NCBI RefSeq assembly: GCF_000153765.1
Contig: NZ_DS022295.1
Coordinates: forward strand, 876,887 to 940,886
Length of the DNA: 64,000 nucleotides
Source of the DNA: Mariprofundus ferrooxydans PV-1
GTDB taxonomy: Bacteria > Pseudomonadota > Zetaproteobacteria > Mariprofundales > Mariprofundaceae
Direction: 5' to 3'
This document shows positions 9,348 to 18,134 of the stretch, piece after piece. How positions within the stretch are numbered: position 1 is the first letter of the stretch; each line of letters starts with the position of its first letter. The notes below the pieces were generated by a model. It saw nothing but the letters and a program-made list of their open reading frames with translations, searched no databases and had not been told where the DNA came from. The translations under genes were made by a program, and so were the position numbers.

Positions 9348-9995
9348 TCAACCTCTCAAAATGGCAGCCTGCATCGTACCTGCATCACGATAGTCCACCG
9401 GCACGGCCATCAGGCCGCTATCGCGTCTGAGTATTAGCGATGGAAACCCGGTAACGCCCATCTTACGGGCCAGCTCTGTTTCGGCAGTCAGTTGAAGCCG
9501 GGTTTCCGGCGCATTCAGGTCATGGCGGAACCGCTCACCATCCAGCCCCAGAGCAAGCGCACAATCGATCAATACCGCAGCATCGGACGGGTTACGGGCA
9601 TCGCGGTAATAGGCTTCGCCGATACGGCAGATCATCCCCTCCTCCGCTTGCACATCCTGCGCTCTGGCGGCAATGACAGCCCTGCAAGCAGGCCATGTGG
9701 AGCGTCTGGGCGTACACTGTTCCCAGAAATCATAGTTAAACAGTGTGCCGGGTACGACCTGCTCAATTCTACGCCAGTGTGCCCGTATGGTCTGCTGCAT
9801 CGCGTCGGGCATCGGGGTATCGCTGTCCGGAGCCAGACCCCCGAGCAGGTAACGTACAGGGATACTCCCCGGCAGGAGGCTGCGCAACGCTTTCCATGCC
9901 GGCTGGAAGGCCCAGCACCAGCTGCACATCGGATCGTGAATATAATAGAGGCACACGCCGCTCTGCTTATCCACCGGTTTGCCGTCATTGATCAT
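9348..9995 (-). CDS. DsbA-family thioredoxin-fold oxidoreductase (FrnE-like)
   Basis: This 215-residue protein has the CxxC active site in HDPMCSWCWAFQPAW near the N-terminus, a long helical insertion, and the cis-proline loop MGVTGFPSLIL near the C-terminus, the order of the DsbA/FrnE family. There is no signal peptide from the chosen start at 9995, so it is probably cytoplasmic like FrnE and 2-hydroxychromene isomerase relatives. An in-frame start further upstream adds a hydrophobic stretch, but that region is the divergent promoter of the next gene. The substrate is unknown. Confidence 0.85.
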   Translation of the reverse strand: MINDGKPVDKQSGVCLYYIHDPMCSWCWAFQPAWKALRSLLPGSIPVRYLLGGLAPDSDTPMPDAMQQTIRAHWRRIEQVVPGTLFNYDFWEQCTPRRSTWPACRAVIAARAQDVQAEEGMICRIGEAYYRDARNPSDAAVLIDCALALGLDGERFRHDLNAPETRLQLTAETELARKMGVTGFPSLILRRDSGLMAVPVDYRDAGTMQAAILRG

Positions 9996-10095
9996 GGGCT
10001 GATAGTAGCATCTATCAGGATAAAGCAAATCCATCGCGCCAACACTTGCGCCGATGATCAGCCACAATATGATGACATAATGGCTTATATGTGGC

Positions 10096-10560
10096 ATGTA
10101 TAAAAAACTGAAACTGAAAATTCCGCCACCGGTCGTGGCACTGATCTGTGCGCTGCTGATCTGGAAGTTAGCTGATGTAGCACCCATCCCGGCTATCGAT
10201 CAAGGCAGCCGCCGGACAATCGCGCTGATATTGTTCGCCATCGCCGCCTGCATCGATATTCAGGCGCTGTTCAGCTTTCGGGGTGCGCAGACGACGATCG
10301 ATCCGCGCTATCCGCATAAAACCACAGCCATGGTTGCAACCGGCATCTATCGCTTTACACGTAATCCGATGTATCTGAGCCTGGTATGCTTGCTTACGGC
10401 GCTGACTCTCTGGCTTAATGCCTGCCCCGGGCTGATTATCATTGCCGGATTTATTTTCTATATCAATTATTTCCAGATTGCAGCGGAAGAACAGGCTCTG
10501 GAGAGCCTGTTCGGCGATGACTACCTGAATTACAAAGCCCGCGTCAGGCGCTGGCTCTGA
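10096..10560 (+). CDS. Isoprenylcysteine carboxyl methyltransferase (ICMT/PEMT) family membrane protein
   Basis: This 154-residue integral membrane protein has about four membrane helices. The conserved family signature is GIYRFTRNPMYLS near residue 82, followed at the end by EEQALESLFGDDYLNYKARV, which together form the SAM-binding part of ICMT/PEMT-like enzymes. Bacteria lack the eukaryotic substrate, so the methyl acceptor is unknown (a lipid or small molecule is likely). It is divergent from the DsbA-like gene and followed by a terminator hairpin. Confidence 0.87.
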   Translation: MYKKLKLKIPPPVVALICALLIWKLADVAPIPAIDQGSRRTIALILFAIAACIDIQALFSFRGAQTTIDPRYPHKTTAMVATGIYRFTRNPMYLSLVCLLTALTLWLNACPGLIIIAGFIFYINYFQIAAEEQALESLFGDDYLNYKARVRRWL

Positions 10561-10598
10561 ACAGACTAGTTTAAAAATGCGTTGAAAAAACTGCTATT

Positions 10599-10624
10599 AC
10601 GGAGCCGGGCATGCCCGGCCCCGT
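10599..10624. terminator. Strong hairpin between convergent ICMT-like and cytochrome c genes
   Basis: An almost perfect stem ACGG, GCCGGGC / GCCCGGC, CCGT with a two-base loop, followed by TTTAAG. It sits between two convergent genes and could end both transcripts. The T run is short. Confidence 0.6.
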
Positions 10625-10652
10625 TTAAGTCAAGCCATGATCAAAAGCCGGA

Positions 10653-11018
10653 TTACTTCAATCCCTTCAGGAAAGCGAACACCTCATCGGCTTTGGCGCC
10701 ATCCACGTGCTGGGCCGGCATTTTTGTTTTCTTTCCGGCTGCTTTGGCGACACCTTTGGAATCCGACATCCACGCCTTTAATCTCGCTTCATCCCAGACG
10801 AAATCAGCATTCGCCAGATAAGTGCCATACTTGTAGTTTTCCAGCGAACCGGCCGGTCGACCCACGATTCCAAACAGGTTAGGCCCCATCTTGTTCTTGC
10901 CACCCTGCTCAAAGGTATGACATGCCTTACACTTGGCTTCCGCGCCAGCCGTTGCTTCGCTCACGGCAATGCCGCTAAACATCATGGCAGCTGCAGCTGC
11001 GAGTATCACTGTTTTCAT
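10653..11018 (-). CDS. Periplasmic class I cytochrome c
   Basis: This 121-residue protein has a cleavable signal peptide (about residues 1-24), one haem site CKACH (C30, C33, H34) and a likely axial methionine in KKTKMPAQ (M100). The fold motifs CHTFEQGGKNKMGPNLFGIVG and the C-terminal FAFLKGLK are those of small soluble mitochondrial-type cytochromes c. In a lithotroph it probably shuttles electrons in the periplasm, for example from an outer-membrane iron oxidase to the terminal oxidase; that role is inferred from the organism. It is transcribed alone, divergent from rsgA. The ribosome site GGAGGTTCC lies just before the start. Confidence 0.93.
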   Translation of the reverse strand: MKTVILAAAAAMMFSGIAVSEATAGAEAKCKACHTFEQGGKNKMGPNLFGIVGRPAGSLENYKYGTYLANADFVWDEARLKAWMSDSKGVAKAAGKKTKMPAQHVDGAKADEVFAFLKGLK

Positions 11019-11232
11019 TGGAACCTCCGTCTATCGTTTGGCCGACCGGTGAGCCGAGCCATATGCCCGTAATCATAATGCGGGTAGCTGAACTCAAGCT
11101 GAACGACACCACCGACACCGCCATGGCACCTATTATTTCCGGATACACCGGTTTTTTACCGATGTAGCTGCTTGTCTGGCCTCCACGGGGAACAGCTACT
11201 AGTGTTCATTCCACAGGGGTAATAAACAGAAG

Positions 11233-12333
11233 ATGGCATTAGATGAGCTTGGTTTAGACAGCTGGTTTGACAATCATGTGCGCGAGCTCTGCGGCCCGGA
11301 GCAGAGCATTGCCCGCGTGGTGGCCATCGATCGGGGCCGCTACCTGGTCCATGACGGAAACAACGAATTATCGGCCGAGCTGTTGGGCAAGTTTTTTTAT
11401 GCGGCTGAATCGGCGGCCAGATTCCCCTGTGTCGGCGACTGGGTCTGCCTGGAGCATCACGACTCCGAGCAATTTGCCAGCATCCACACCGTCCTGCCGA
11501 GAAAAACACTGCTCAAGCGGAAAACGGTCGGATATGACGAAGAGTTTCAGATGCTGGCATCCAATATTGATGTCGCGTTTATTGTCATGTCATGTCATTA
11601 CGATTTCCACGTCAGCAAGCTGGAACGATTCCTGGTCATGATTCACGAAGCCCATATCGAACCGGTGCTGCTGTTTACCAAGAGCGATCTGATTACCCCC
11701 GAAGCACTGCAACTGTTGATTGACGATATCCGGGCTGCTGGTATCGATATCAAAATTCTGGCCCTGAGCAACATTACCGGCGAAGGCGTGGAGCAGGTTC
11801 GCAGGCTCATAGAGCCGCGGAAAACCTACTGCATGCTCGGCTCATCCGGTGTCGGTAAAAGCTCGCTGATGAACCGGCTCATCGGCAGCGACATCTTTGA
11901 AACGCAGACCGTCAGCACCTCAGGTCAAGGGCGCCATACCACCGTTAGACGTCACCTGATTCTGCTTGATCACGGCGGCATGCTGATTGATATGCCCGGC
12001 ATGCGTGAGCTGGCCGTCGCCGAGGTCAGTGAAGGTATCGAGGGCAGCTTTGCAGATATTCTGGAGCTGGCAGCAACCTGTCGTTTCTCCGATTGCAGCC
12101 ACAACAACGAGCCGGACTGCGCCATACAGGCGGCACTGGCCGATGGGAAGCTCAATGCCGATCACTACAGGAATTATTTAAAGATCCAGAAGGAGTCGCG
12201 CCATCACAAAAAGCAGACTGCTTTTGTAGCCAAGCGCAAGAAGCCTAAAAATGCCAGCCGGATCGCCCCGTCCAAAACCAGTCAGCGGAAACAGAAGAAG
12301 AATATTTGCGTGGATGAACACAAGGAATCATAA
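11233..12333 (+). CDS. rsgA: Small-subunit ribosome biogenesis GTPase RsgA
   Basis: RsgA is a circularly permuted GTPase that helps final maturation of the 30S subunit. The 366-residue protein has an N-terminal OB domain (RYLVHDG, PCVGDWV), then G4 (TKSDL), G1 (GSSGVGKSSL at about 199-208) and G3 (DMPGM) in the permuted order, and a C-terminal zinc site (CRFSDCSHNNEPDC). The tail after residue 310 is very basic, suiting RNA contact. It is transcribed alone. Its start at 11233 has only a weak ribosome site. Confidence 0.95.
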   Translation: MALDELGLDSWFDNHVRELCGPEQSIARVVAIDRGRYLVHDGNNELSAELLGKFFYAAESAARFPCVGDWVCLEHHDSEQFASIHTVLPRKTLLKRKTVGYDEEFQMLASNIDVAFIVMSCHYDFHVSKLERFLVMIHEAHIEPVLLFTKSDLITPEALQLLIDDIRAAGIDIKILALSNITGEGVEQVRRLIEPRKTYCMLGSSGVGKSSLMNRLIGSDIFETQTVSTSGQGRHTTVRRHLILLDHGGMLIDMPGMRELAVAEVSEGIEGSFADILELAATCRFSDCSHNNEPDCAIQAALADGKLNADHYRNYLKIQKESRHHKKQTAFVAKRKKPKNASRIAPSKTSQRKQKKNICVDEHKES

Positions 12334-12439
12334 GCGCCCTCCCCACCATCGACATAGAGCGTTCATTCATAGCGCTTAAGGTCATCAATCAGGATAACTC
12401 CGGGTTTTACGACCAAGCCGATTTCTGCAGGGGTATTGA

Positions 12440-12459
12440 CCCCCGCTAGCAATCTGCCG
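12440..12459 (+). repeat. Dispersed intergenic repeat, copy 2
   Basis: This copy reads CCCCCGCTAGCAATCTGCCG. It follows a small hairpin GGGGT / ACCCC (12430-12443) and lies between the convergent rsgA and purA genes. See copies at 551-570 and 18941-18960. Confidence 0.65.
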
Positions 12460-12507
12460 AACCCCGCATCTGTAAAGCCGGAATAAGCGGTGGAGCTGCG
12501 GCGAGCA

Positions 12508-13797
12508 TTACAGGTGGATGATGTGCTTACGATCAGGGCCGGTAGAGAGCATTGTCACCGGGCAGTCGCACACTTCCTCAATACGCTTGAGCAACGCTCT
12601 GGCATTGGCCGGCAGCTGATCCATTGACGTAGCGCCAAAGGTGTTTTCCGACCAGCCGGGGAGCGTCTCATAAACCGGTTTAACGGCTCCCAGCTGCTTG
12701 CAGCAGGCAGGTACCGATTCCAGACGTTGACCGTCGAGTTCATATGCCACACACAGTTTGACCTCTTCGAGGCCGTCGAGCACATCCATCTTGGTGATCG
12801 CCAGCCCGGTCACACCGTTGATGCGTACAGCATGCTGTACAACAACGCCGTCAAACCAGCCGGTACGGCGCGGGCGACCCGTGGTCGAACCGAATTCGTT
12901 GCCCTTCTCCGCCATATGCTTGCCGGAAGGACAATCCATACCCTCTGCATTGTACAGCTCGGTCGGAAACGGACCTGCGCCAACACGGGTTGTATAGGCC
13001 TTGCAGATGCCGAGCACGGCATCCACCTGACCGGGACCGACACCGAGACCCGCCAGTGCTGCACCGGCAACGGTATTCGAGGAGGTGACAAACGGGTAAG
13101 TGCCGTGATCCACATCCAGCATCGAGCCCTGCGCGCCTTCGTAAAGAATACTGTCACCGGCCTTGATACGACGTTGCAGTATCAACGGCACATCGGCTGC
13201 CAGCGGCAGCAAACGTTCACGGGCCAGATCCAGCATCTCATCCACTTCCGCACGGGAGACAGGTGCAGCCTTCAGATATTCGACCAGCATGAAATTAACA
13301 TATTCAAGGTTGGCATCAATGCGCTCATCCAGATCGTCCGAAGTCAGATCCACCAGGCGGATACCACGACGGGCAGTCTTGTCTTCATAACAGGGACCGA
13401 TGCCCTTGCCGGTCGTGCCGATTTTGCCTTTACCTTTGGCCACTTCACGCGCGGCATCAAGGCTACGATGATACGGCAGGATCAACTGACAGCGCTCGGC
13501 AATCTTCAGCCGCTCGGGAACGGGAATGCCCGCTGCCAGCAGCATATCCATCTCTTCCACCAAACGCTTCGGATCCACGACCGTCCCGTTGCCGATCAGG
13601 CAGAGCGTATCCTCATGCAGGATACCGGACGGGATATGATTCAATACGGTCTTTTTGTCACCGAGCACCAGCGTATGGCCGGCATTCGGCCCGCCCTGAA
13701 AGCGCGCCACCACATCGACATCCGGTGCGAGCAGATCAACGATCTTGCCCTTGCCTTCATCGCCCCACTGGATTCCGATTGCTATAGTATTTGTCAT
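12508..13797 (-). CDS. purA: Adenylosuccinate synthetase
   Basis: PurA joins IMP and aspartate using GTP in the first committed step to AMP. The 429-residue protein begins with NTIAIGIQWGDEGKGKIVD, the P-loop-like hallmark, and has GPNAGHT and the GTTGKGIGP stretch. The frame stays open for 15 more codons upstream, into a repeat element at 13826-13858, but the family N-terminus fixes the start at 13797. It is the last gene of serA-hisZ-purA; the repeat between hisZ and purA may affect how much message reaches it. Confidence 0.97.
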   Translation of the reverse strand: MTNTIAIGIQWGDEGKGKIVDLLAPDVDVVARFQGGPNAGHTLVLGDKKTVLNHIPSGILHEDTLCLIGNGTVVDPKRLVEEMDMLLAAGIPVPERLKIAERCQLILPYHRSLDAAREVAKGKGKIGTTGKGIGPCYEDKTARRGIRLVDLTSDDLDERIDANLEYVNFMLVEYLKAAPVSRAEVDEMLDLARERLLPLAADVPLILQRRIKAGDSILYEGAQGSMLDVDHGTYPFVTSSNTVAGAALAGLGVGPGQVDAVLGICKAYTTRVGAGPFPTELYNAEGMDCPSGKHMAEKGNEFGSTTGRPRRTGWFDGVVVQHAVRINGVTGLAITKMDVLDGLEEVKLCVAYELDGQRLESVPACCKQLGAVKPVYETLPGWSENTFGATSMDQLPANARALLKRIEEVCDCPVTMLSTGPDRKHIIHL

Positions 13798-13825
13798 ATT
13801 AATCCCCAAACGTTTAAACCACGAA

Positions 13826-13858
13826 GAAGCAAGCAACGGCACTCCCGTTGCACGATAG
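13826..13858. repeat. REP-like hairpin element, copy A (between hisZ and purA)
   Basis: The element has flanks AAGCAAG and CGATAG around a seven-base stem GCAACGG / CCGTTGC. Copies B (18960-18991) and C (19099-19129) keep the flanks but change both arms of the stem together, which suggests that the hairpin itself is selected or copied. Further out, ACCACGAAG (about 13818-13826) and CTCTGTGGT (about 13890-13898) form outer arms, so the whole intergenic space could be one inserted element. Confidence 0.6.
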
Positions 13859-13910
13859 AAAACCGGCTGTTCTGGGTTTCCTTTGCGTCCTCTGTGGTGA
13901 ATATTCTACC

Positions 13911-14867
13911 TTAAACTGCGTCCAGCCATGCCCACAAGTCGCATGAAAAACCGGTGGCCGGCATATCGCGTCCATGCGCCGCCATCATCGCATCATAGCG
14001 ACCGCCGTGCAGTAGCGCATGTGCAACACCTTCAGCATAACCGGCAAACAGGATGCCGCTATGATAGAGGAAGCGCGGCATCACGCCGGCATCGGCGTAA
14101 ACATGTACATCCCCTTCCATGCGCTCGCCCACTTCTGCAACCAGCACCAGTAACTCATCCGCCGCACGCTCAAAATCGGCACCGAATGCCTGTCTGTTCG
14201 CCTCGATCCAGTTCCGGTCGGCCATGCCGCCCGTTAACTCCAGCAGTGCCTTGCGCACAGGCTCGCTCAGCGTCTCTTCCCGCATCGCATGCTTCAGATC
14301 ATCGGGCGAACGCCGGTTGACCAGCGCCGTCCATTTGTCCAGTGGCATGGAGCTGCCTGCAACCAGCGCTTTTAACAGGCCGATATGGCCAACCTGCAAC
14401 ACCGGATTGGTGAAGCCTGCAGCCAGCATGCTGCGCGCGGCCAGATGCATCACTTCGGCATCCCCGTGCGCCCCGGCTATGCCCAGACACTCAATGCCGG
14501 TCTGCCACTGTTGACGAGAGCCGCCGCGCAGCTCCGGACGCGCCATCATGATCGTACCGGAATAACTAAGTTTAAGCACCTTTTCGCTGAGCAACCGCGT
14601 GGCGGCAATGCGTGCAATTTGCGGCGTCATATCCGAGCGCAATGCCAGAAGCCCGGCACCTGCCGGATCGGTAAATACAACGGTCTGATCGGCCAGAAAA
14701 CGACCTGCGCCGGATTTTAACGCATCCGGACGCTCCACAATCGGCGGAATCACCTCTTCATAATCGGCTTCGGCAAACAGATCCAGCAGGCGTCTCTGCA
14801 GCTCACGCAACTCACGCGCTCGCGCACCAAAAGCGTCATCCAGACCAATAATCGGGCGTGCAGTCAT
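13911..14867 (-). CDS. hisZ: ATP phosphoribosyltransferase regulatory subunit HisZ
   Basis: HisZ is a catalytically inactive relative of histidyl-tRNA synthetase that partners the short form of HisG at the entry to histidine synthesis. The 318-residue protein shows the class II core: PIVERPDALKSGAG, the FTDPAGAGLLALRSDMTPQIAR motif 2 region, and a late GGRYDAM motif, without the anticodon-binding domain. It implies a short-form HisG elsewhere in the genome. Its ATG shares one base with the serA stop (TGATG), so it is translationally coupled. Confidence 0.93.
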   Translation of the reverse strand: MTARPIIGLDDAFGARARELRELQRRLLDLFAEADYEEVIPPIVERPDALKSGAGRFLADQTVVFTDPAGAGLLALRSDMTPQIARIAATRLLSEKVLKLSYSGTIMMARPELRGGSRQQWQTGIECLGIAGAHGDAEVMHLAARSMLAAGFTNPVLQVGHIGLLKALVAGSSMPLDKWTALVNRRSPDDLKHAMREETLSEPVRKALLELTGGMADRNWIEANRQAFGADFERAADELLVLVAEVGERMEGDVHVYADAGVMPRFLYHSGILFAGYAEGVAHALLHGGRYDAMMAAHGRDMPATGFSCDLWAWLDAV

Positions 14868-16456
14868 CAGATATCCCCCAGACCGGCAAATCGAACCATC
14901 AGTACATTCGGCAATTTGGCAAGCTCAGCCAGTACCGTTTCATCCGGCGCCGTATCTACCTGAATCAGGGCCACTGCATTGCTGGTATCCTCGCGACGCC
15001 CCAGCCGGAAATCACCGATGTTGATATTGGCCGCTGCCAGAATTGCACCAATTGCAGCAATGACGCCCGGCCTGTCCTCATTCTGCAGGAAGATCAGATT
15101 ACCGGCCGGCGCAACCTCGACATCACAGGTATCAAAACTGACCAGACGCGCCCGCTTCTCATCGAACAGCGTACCGGAAACGCAGCGCATTCCCTCATCA
15201 CCTTCCACCTGCAAACGGATCAGTGTAGCAAAATTGTCAGCATTTTCACGGGCGGACTCCACCAGTTCGATACCGCGCTCGCGCGCCAGCATACCGGCAT
15301 TGACCGCATTAACCTCTTCCATGCTCTGCGACAACAAGCCCTGCAGCATGGCATTGATCAGCGGCTTGCGATTGATCGATGCGGCATGCCCTTCCAGATG
15401 CACGGTCATGCGTGAATAGCCCGGTCGCATGGTCTGACCGAGGAAACTGCCCATACGCTCAGCCAGCAGCAGATACGGAGCCAGCAGGCGCTGCTCCTCA
15501 ACCGACAGCGACGGCACATTAACCGCATTGGTCACCACGCCGGTAAGCAGGTAGGCGCTCATCTGCTCGGCAATCTGTACCGCTACATTCTCCTGCGCCT
15601 CATCGGTTGATGCGCCGATATGCGGTGTAAAACTGACATTATCCAGCTCGAACAGCGGATTTTCCCGCGCCGGCTCCTGCTCATACACATCCAGTGCCGC
15701 TGCCCTCAAATGGCCGGACTTGCAGGCATCATAAAGCGCTTTCTCATCGATAATACCGCCACGGGCACAGTTCACCACGATCGAACCGGGTGTCATGGCA
15801 GCCAGAATATCGGCATCAATCAGGTTACGCGTGGCAGGCAACAACGGCACGTGAATAGTCAGCACATCCACAAGTGCGGCAAGCTCCGCCACGGTCGCCA
15901 CCTTGGTCACGCCCATCGCTGCCGCTCGCTCATCGGAGATAAACGGATCGTAAACGTGGACTGACATATGCAAACCCTTCAACCGGTCACAGACAATCGC
16001 GCCGATATTGCCGGCGCCGATGACGCCCGCCTTCTTGCCGGTCAGCTCCATACCCATGAATCGGTTCTTTTCCCAGAGCCCTGCCCGTGTCGAGGCGGAG
16101 GCCTGAGGAATCATGCGGGCTGCAGCCACAATATGCGCCACCGCCAGTTCGGCCGTGGTGATCGTGTTACCGAACGGCGTATTCATTACCACCGTGCCGC
16201 GACGTGAACAGGTTTCGACATCGACATTATCCACACCGATGCCGGCCCGACCGATCACCTTGACCCGTTTGGCTGCATCCAGCAGCGGCCCTTTCAGCGT
16301 GGTCGATGAGCGTACGGCAATACCGTCGTAATCAGCAGCAATGGCCAGCTTCTCCTCATCGGACAATCCGGGCCGGTAATCCACCTCAATGCCGTGTGCC
16401 TTGAACACCTCAATGGCGCGCCCACTCATCTTATCTGCAATCCAAACCTTGGGCAT
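14867..16456 (-). CDS. serA: D-3-phosphoglycerate dehydrogenase
   Basis: SerA oxidises 3-phosphoglycerate, also the direct product of RuBisCO, in the first step to serine. The 529-residue protein is the long form: split substrate-binding domain, NAD-binding fold (GVIGAGNIGAIVCDRL near 148-163), an allosteric substrate-binding domain (about 320-450) and a C-terminal ACT domain (about 455-529), which usually gives feedback control by serine. The ATG at 16456 is preceded by AAGGGGGG; a GTG one codon earlier is less likely. It heads the serA-hisZ-purA operon, behind a leader with strong inverted repeats at 16567-16643. Confidence 0.97.
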   Translation of the reverse strand: MPKVWIADKMSGRAIEVFKAHGIEVDYRPGLSDEEKLAIAADYDGIAVRSSTTLKGPLLDAAKRVKVIGRAGIGVDNVDVETCSRRGTVVMNTPFGNTITTAELAVAHIVAAARMIPQASASTRAGLWEKNRFMGMELTGKKAGVIGAGNIGAIVCDRLKGLHMSVHVYDPFISDERAAAMGVTKVATVAELAALVDVLTIHVPLLPATRNLIDADILAAMTPGSIVVNCARGGIIDEKALYDACKSGHLRAAALDVYEQEPARENPLFELDNVSFTPHIGASTDEAQENVAVQIAEQMSAYLLTGVVTNAVNVPSLSVEEQRLLAPYLLLAERMGSFLGQTMRPGYSRMTVHLEGHAASINRKPLINAMLQGLLSQSMEEVNAVNAGMLARERGIELVESARENADNFATLIRLQVEGDEGMRCVSGTLFDEKRARLVSFDTCDVEVAPAGNLIFLQNEDRPGVIAAIGAILAAANINIGDFRLGRREDTSNAVALIQVDTAPDETVLAELAKLPNVLMVRFAGLGDI

Positions 16457-16937
16457 CACACCCCCCTTAACCAGAAAATATCAAACGCGGCTGAAACCGG
16501 AGACAGCCGGGCAACAAACCAGATACAGACTTGCCAGACTTGCACAGACGGATCTGCATTTGCACATAAAATCAGGCAGGCATTGGAAAAACAACTGGCC
16601 TGCACATTCTGCACCAGAGACAAAGGCGACACGCCTGATTTTAACAACAATGGCGGGAAAGTGCGACGTACGATGACGGATCATCGGGTGTGCCTGCGCA
16701 ACATGACACGTTCAGGAGCTGCAGTGGAGCCGGGAGAGAGCAGGAACTGTTTAATCAAAAAGCGACTCCGAAAAAGAATTTGCACGCCTCTGCCGGAGTG
16801 CGTGGGCACTCTATAGGTGGTCTGCGATGGGTCAATGTTCAATAAACCGACCACACTGTTATGATGTTCGTCAATCTGTCAGCTGTCGTTGTTGATTTTC
16901 TCATGCACTCTTTGCATCAGATTGATAGTCTGGCGCC
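16457..16937. other. serA-rnd divergent intergenic region
   Basis: These 481 bases between divergent genes hold no convincing protein gene. They must contain the serA and rnd promoters. The stretch at 16567-16643 is strongly self-complementary and is listed separately. A second structured stretch near 16765-16800 has competing stems (ACTCCG / CGGAGT and CACGC / GCGTG). I recognise no known riboswitch or small RNA. Confidence 0.5.
16567..16643 (-). promoter_or_regulatory. Self-complementary leader upstream of serA
   Basis: TAAAATCAGGC (16567-16577) pairs perfectly with GCCTGATTTTA (16633-16643) over 11 bases. Between them lie two further stems that share bases with the outer one: GCAGGC (16576-16581) / GCCTGC (16598-16603), and AGGCG (16624-16628) / CGCCT (16632-16636). 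The arms cannot all pair at once, so two alternative folds exist, as in a regulatory leader. It begins about 110 bases before the serA start. Strand is inferred from position. Confidence 0.5.
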
Positions 16938-18134
16938 ATGTCAACTACTCCTATTGAATTTATCAACACACCGGATCAACTCCGGCAAGCGGCAGCAACC
17001 ATGGCGGAATGTCAGGTACTGTGCGTGGATACCGAATTTCATCGTGAATCCACCTTTTATCCGGAATTTGCACTACTGCAGATCTATGGCAACGGACAAT
17101 GCTGGGTCATCGACCCGATCACGATCAAGGATCTGGCACCTGTCTGGGATATTATGCTCAATCCGGCCATTCTGAAGGTCTTCCATGCTGCCCGTCAGGA
17201 TATTGAAATCATCTTCAACGAAGCAGGCGGCCTGCCGCTGCCGCTGTTTGATACCCAAGTCGCCGCAGCCCTGCTCGGCTATGGCCAGCAGGTCGGCTTC
17301 GGCAATCTGGTTCAGCGCATCACCAAAAAGCTGTTGCCCAAGGGTGAATCCTTTACCGACTGGAAAGCGCGTCCGTTAACAAAAAAACAGATGGCCTATG
17401 CGGCTGACGATGTCATATGGCTGATGCCGGTATTCCAACATCTGAAAGAGCGACTGGAGGCGGCAAAACGTACGCAGTGGCTGCAGGAGGAGCAGCAGAC
17501 GCTCTGCTCGCCCGAGACCTATCAGCCGAACGATGCGGATGCCTTCTGGCGCGTTAAAGGCTTTAACCGTCTCAAGGGCCGGCATCTGGCGGTATTGCAG
17601 GAGATGGCGGCATGGCGGGAACGCAGCGCCCAGCAGAGGGATATCCCACGGCGGCGCATGATCGCCGACGAGCCGTTACTGGAGCTGGCACGCAGGGATC
17701 TGCTGGACATTGAAACCATGCAGCGTATCCGGGGCATCAATGCCGGTTTTATCAAACGCTTCGGTGATGAAATCATCGCCTGCTGGCAGCGTGGTATGGA
17801 GAGGACTGAAGAATCATGGCCATCGATGGAGGCGCGCAGAAGTAATACGCACGGCACCGATCTGCGTCTGGAGATGCTTGATACGCTGGTTCGCCTGAAG
17901 GCTGAAGAGGGTGAGATATCAGGCACCATTCTGGCCAGCAAATCGGACCTCTCCGCCCTGGCCTCCTGGGGTTACCGCTGCAAGGGGGAGCCCCCCGAGG
18001 TTGCCTGCCTGCATGGCTGGCGTTATGAGCTGGTCGGTCATGATCTGATCCGTTTGCTGCGCGGAGAAATCTGCCTGCACCTGAACAGTCAGACAGGGAT
18101 GCCTGAAATCTCCCCCTATGAGCAGGCGCAGTGA
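16938..18134 (+). CDS. rnd: Ribonuclease D
   Basis: RNase D is a 3'-5' exoribonuclease that trims the 3' ends of tRNA and other small RNAs. The 398-residue protein carries the DEDD exonuclease domain: VDTEFHRESTF (Exo I, D31 and E33), FHAARQDIEII (Exo II), and YAADDVIWLMPVF (Exo III), then one or two HRDC helical domains (RHLAVLQEMAAWRE, about 215-290). Its stop overlaps the next gene by four bases (GTGA). Confidence 0.95.
   Translation: MSTTPIEFINTPDQLRQAAATMAECQVLCVDTEFHRESTFYPEFALLQIYGNGQCWVIDPITIKDLAPVWDIMLNPAILKVFHAARQDIEIIFNEAGGLPLPLFDTQVAAALLGYGQQVGFGNLVQRITKKLLPKGESFTDWKARPLTKKQMAYAADDVIWLMPVFQHLKERLEAAKRTQWLQEEQQTLCSPETYQPNDADAFWRVKGFNRLKGRHLAVLQEMAAWRERSAQQRDIPRRRMIADEPLLELARRDLLDIETMQRIRGINAGFIKRFGDEIIACWQRGMERTEESWPSMEARRSNTHGTDLRLEMLDTLVRLKAEEGEISGTILASKSDLSALASWGYRCKGEPPEVACLHGWRYELVGHDLIRLLRGEICLHLNSQTGMPEISPYEQAQ

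Noticed and set aside
12727-13914. A 395-codon open frame antisense to purA
   Set aside because: Shadow of purA on the opposite strand, with no ribosome site and no recognisable protein features.
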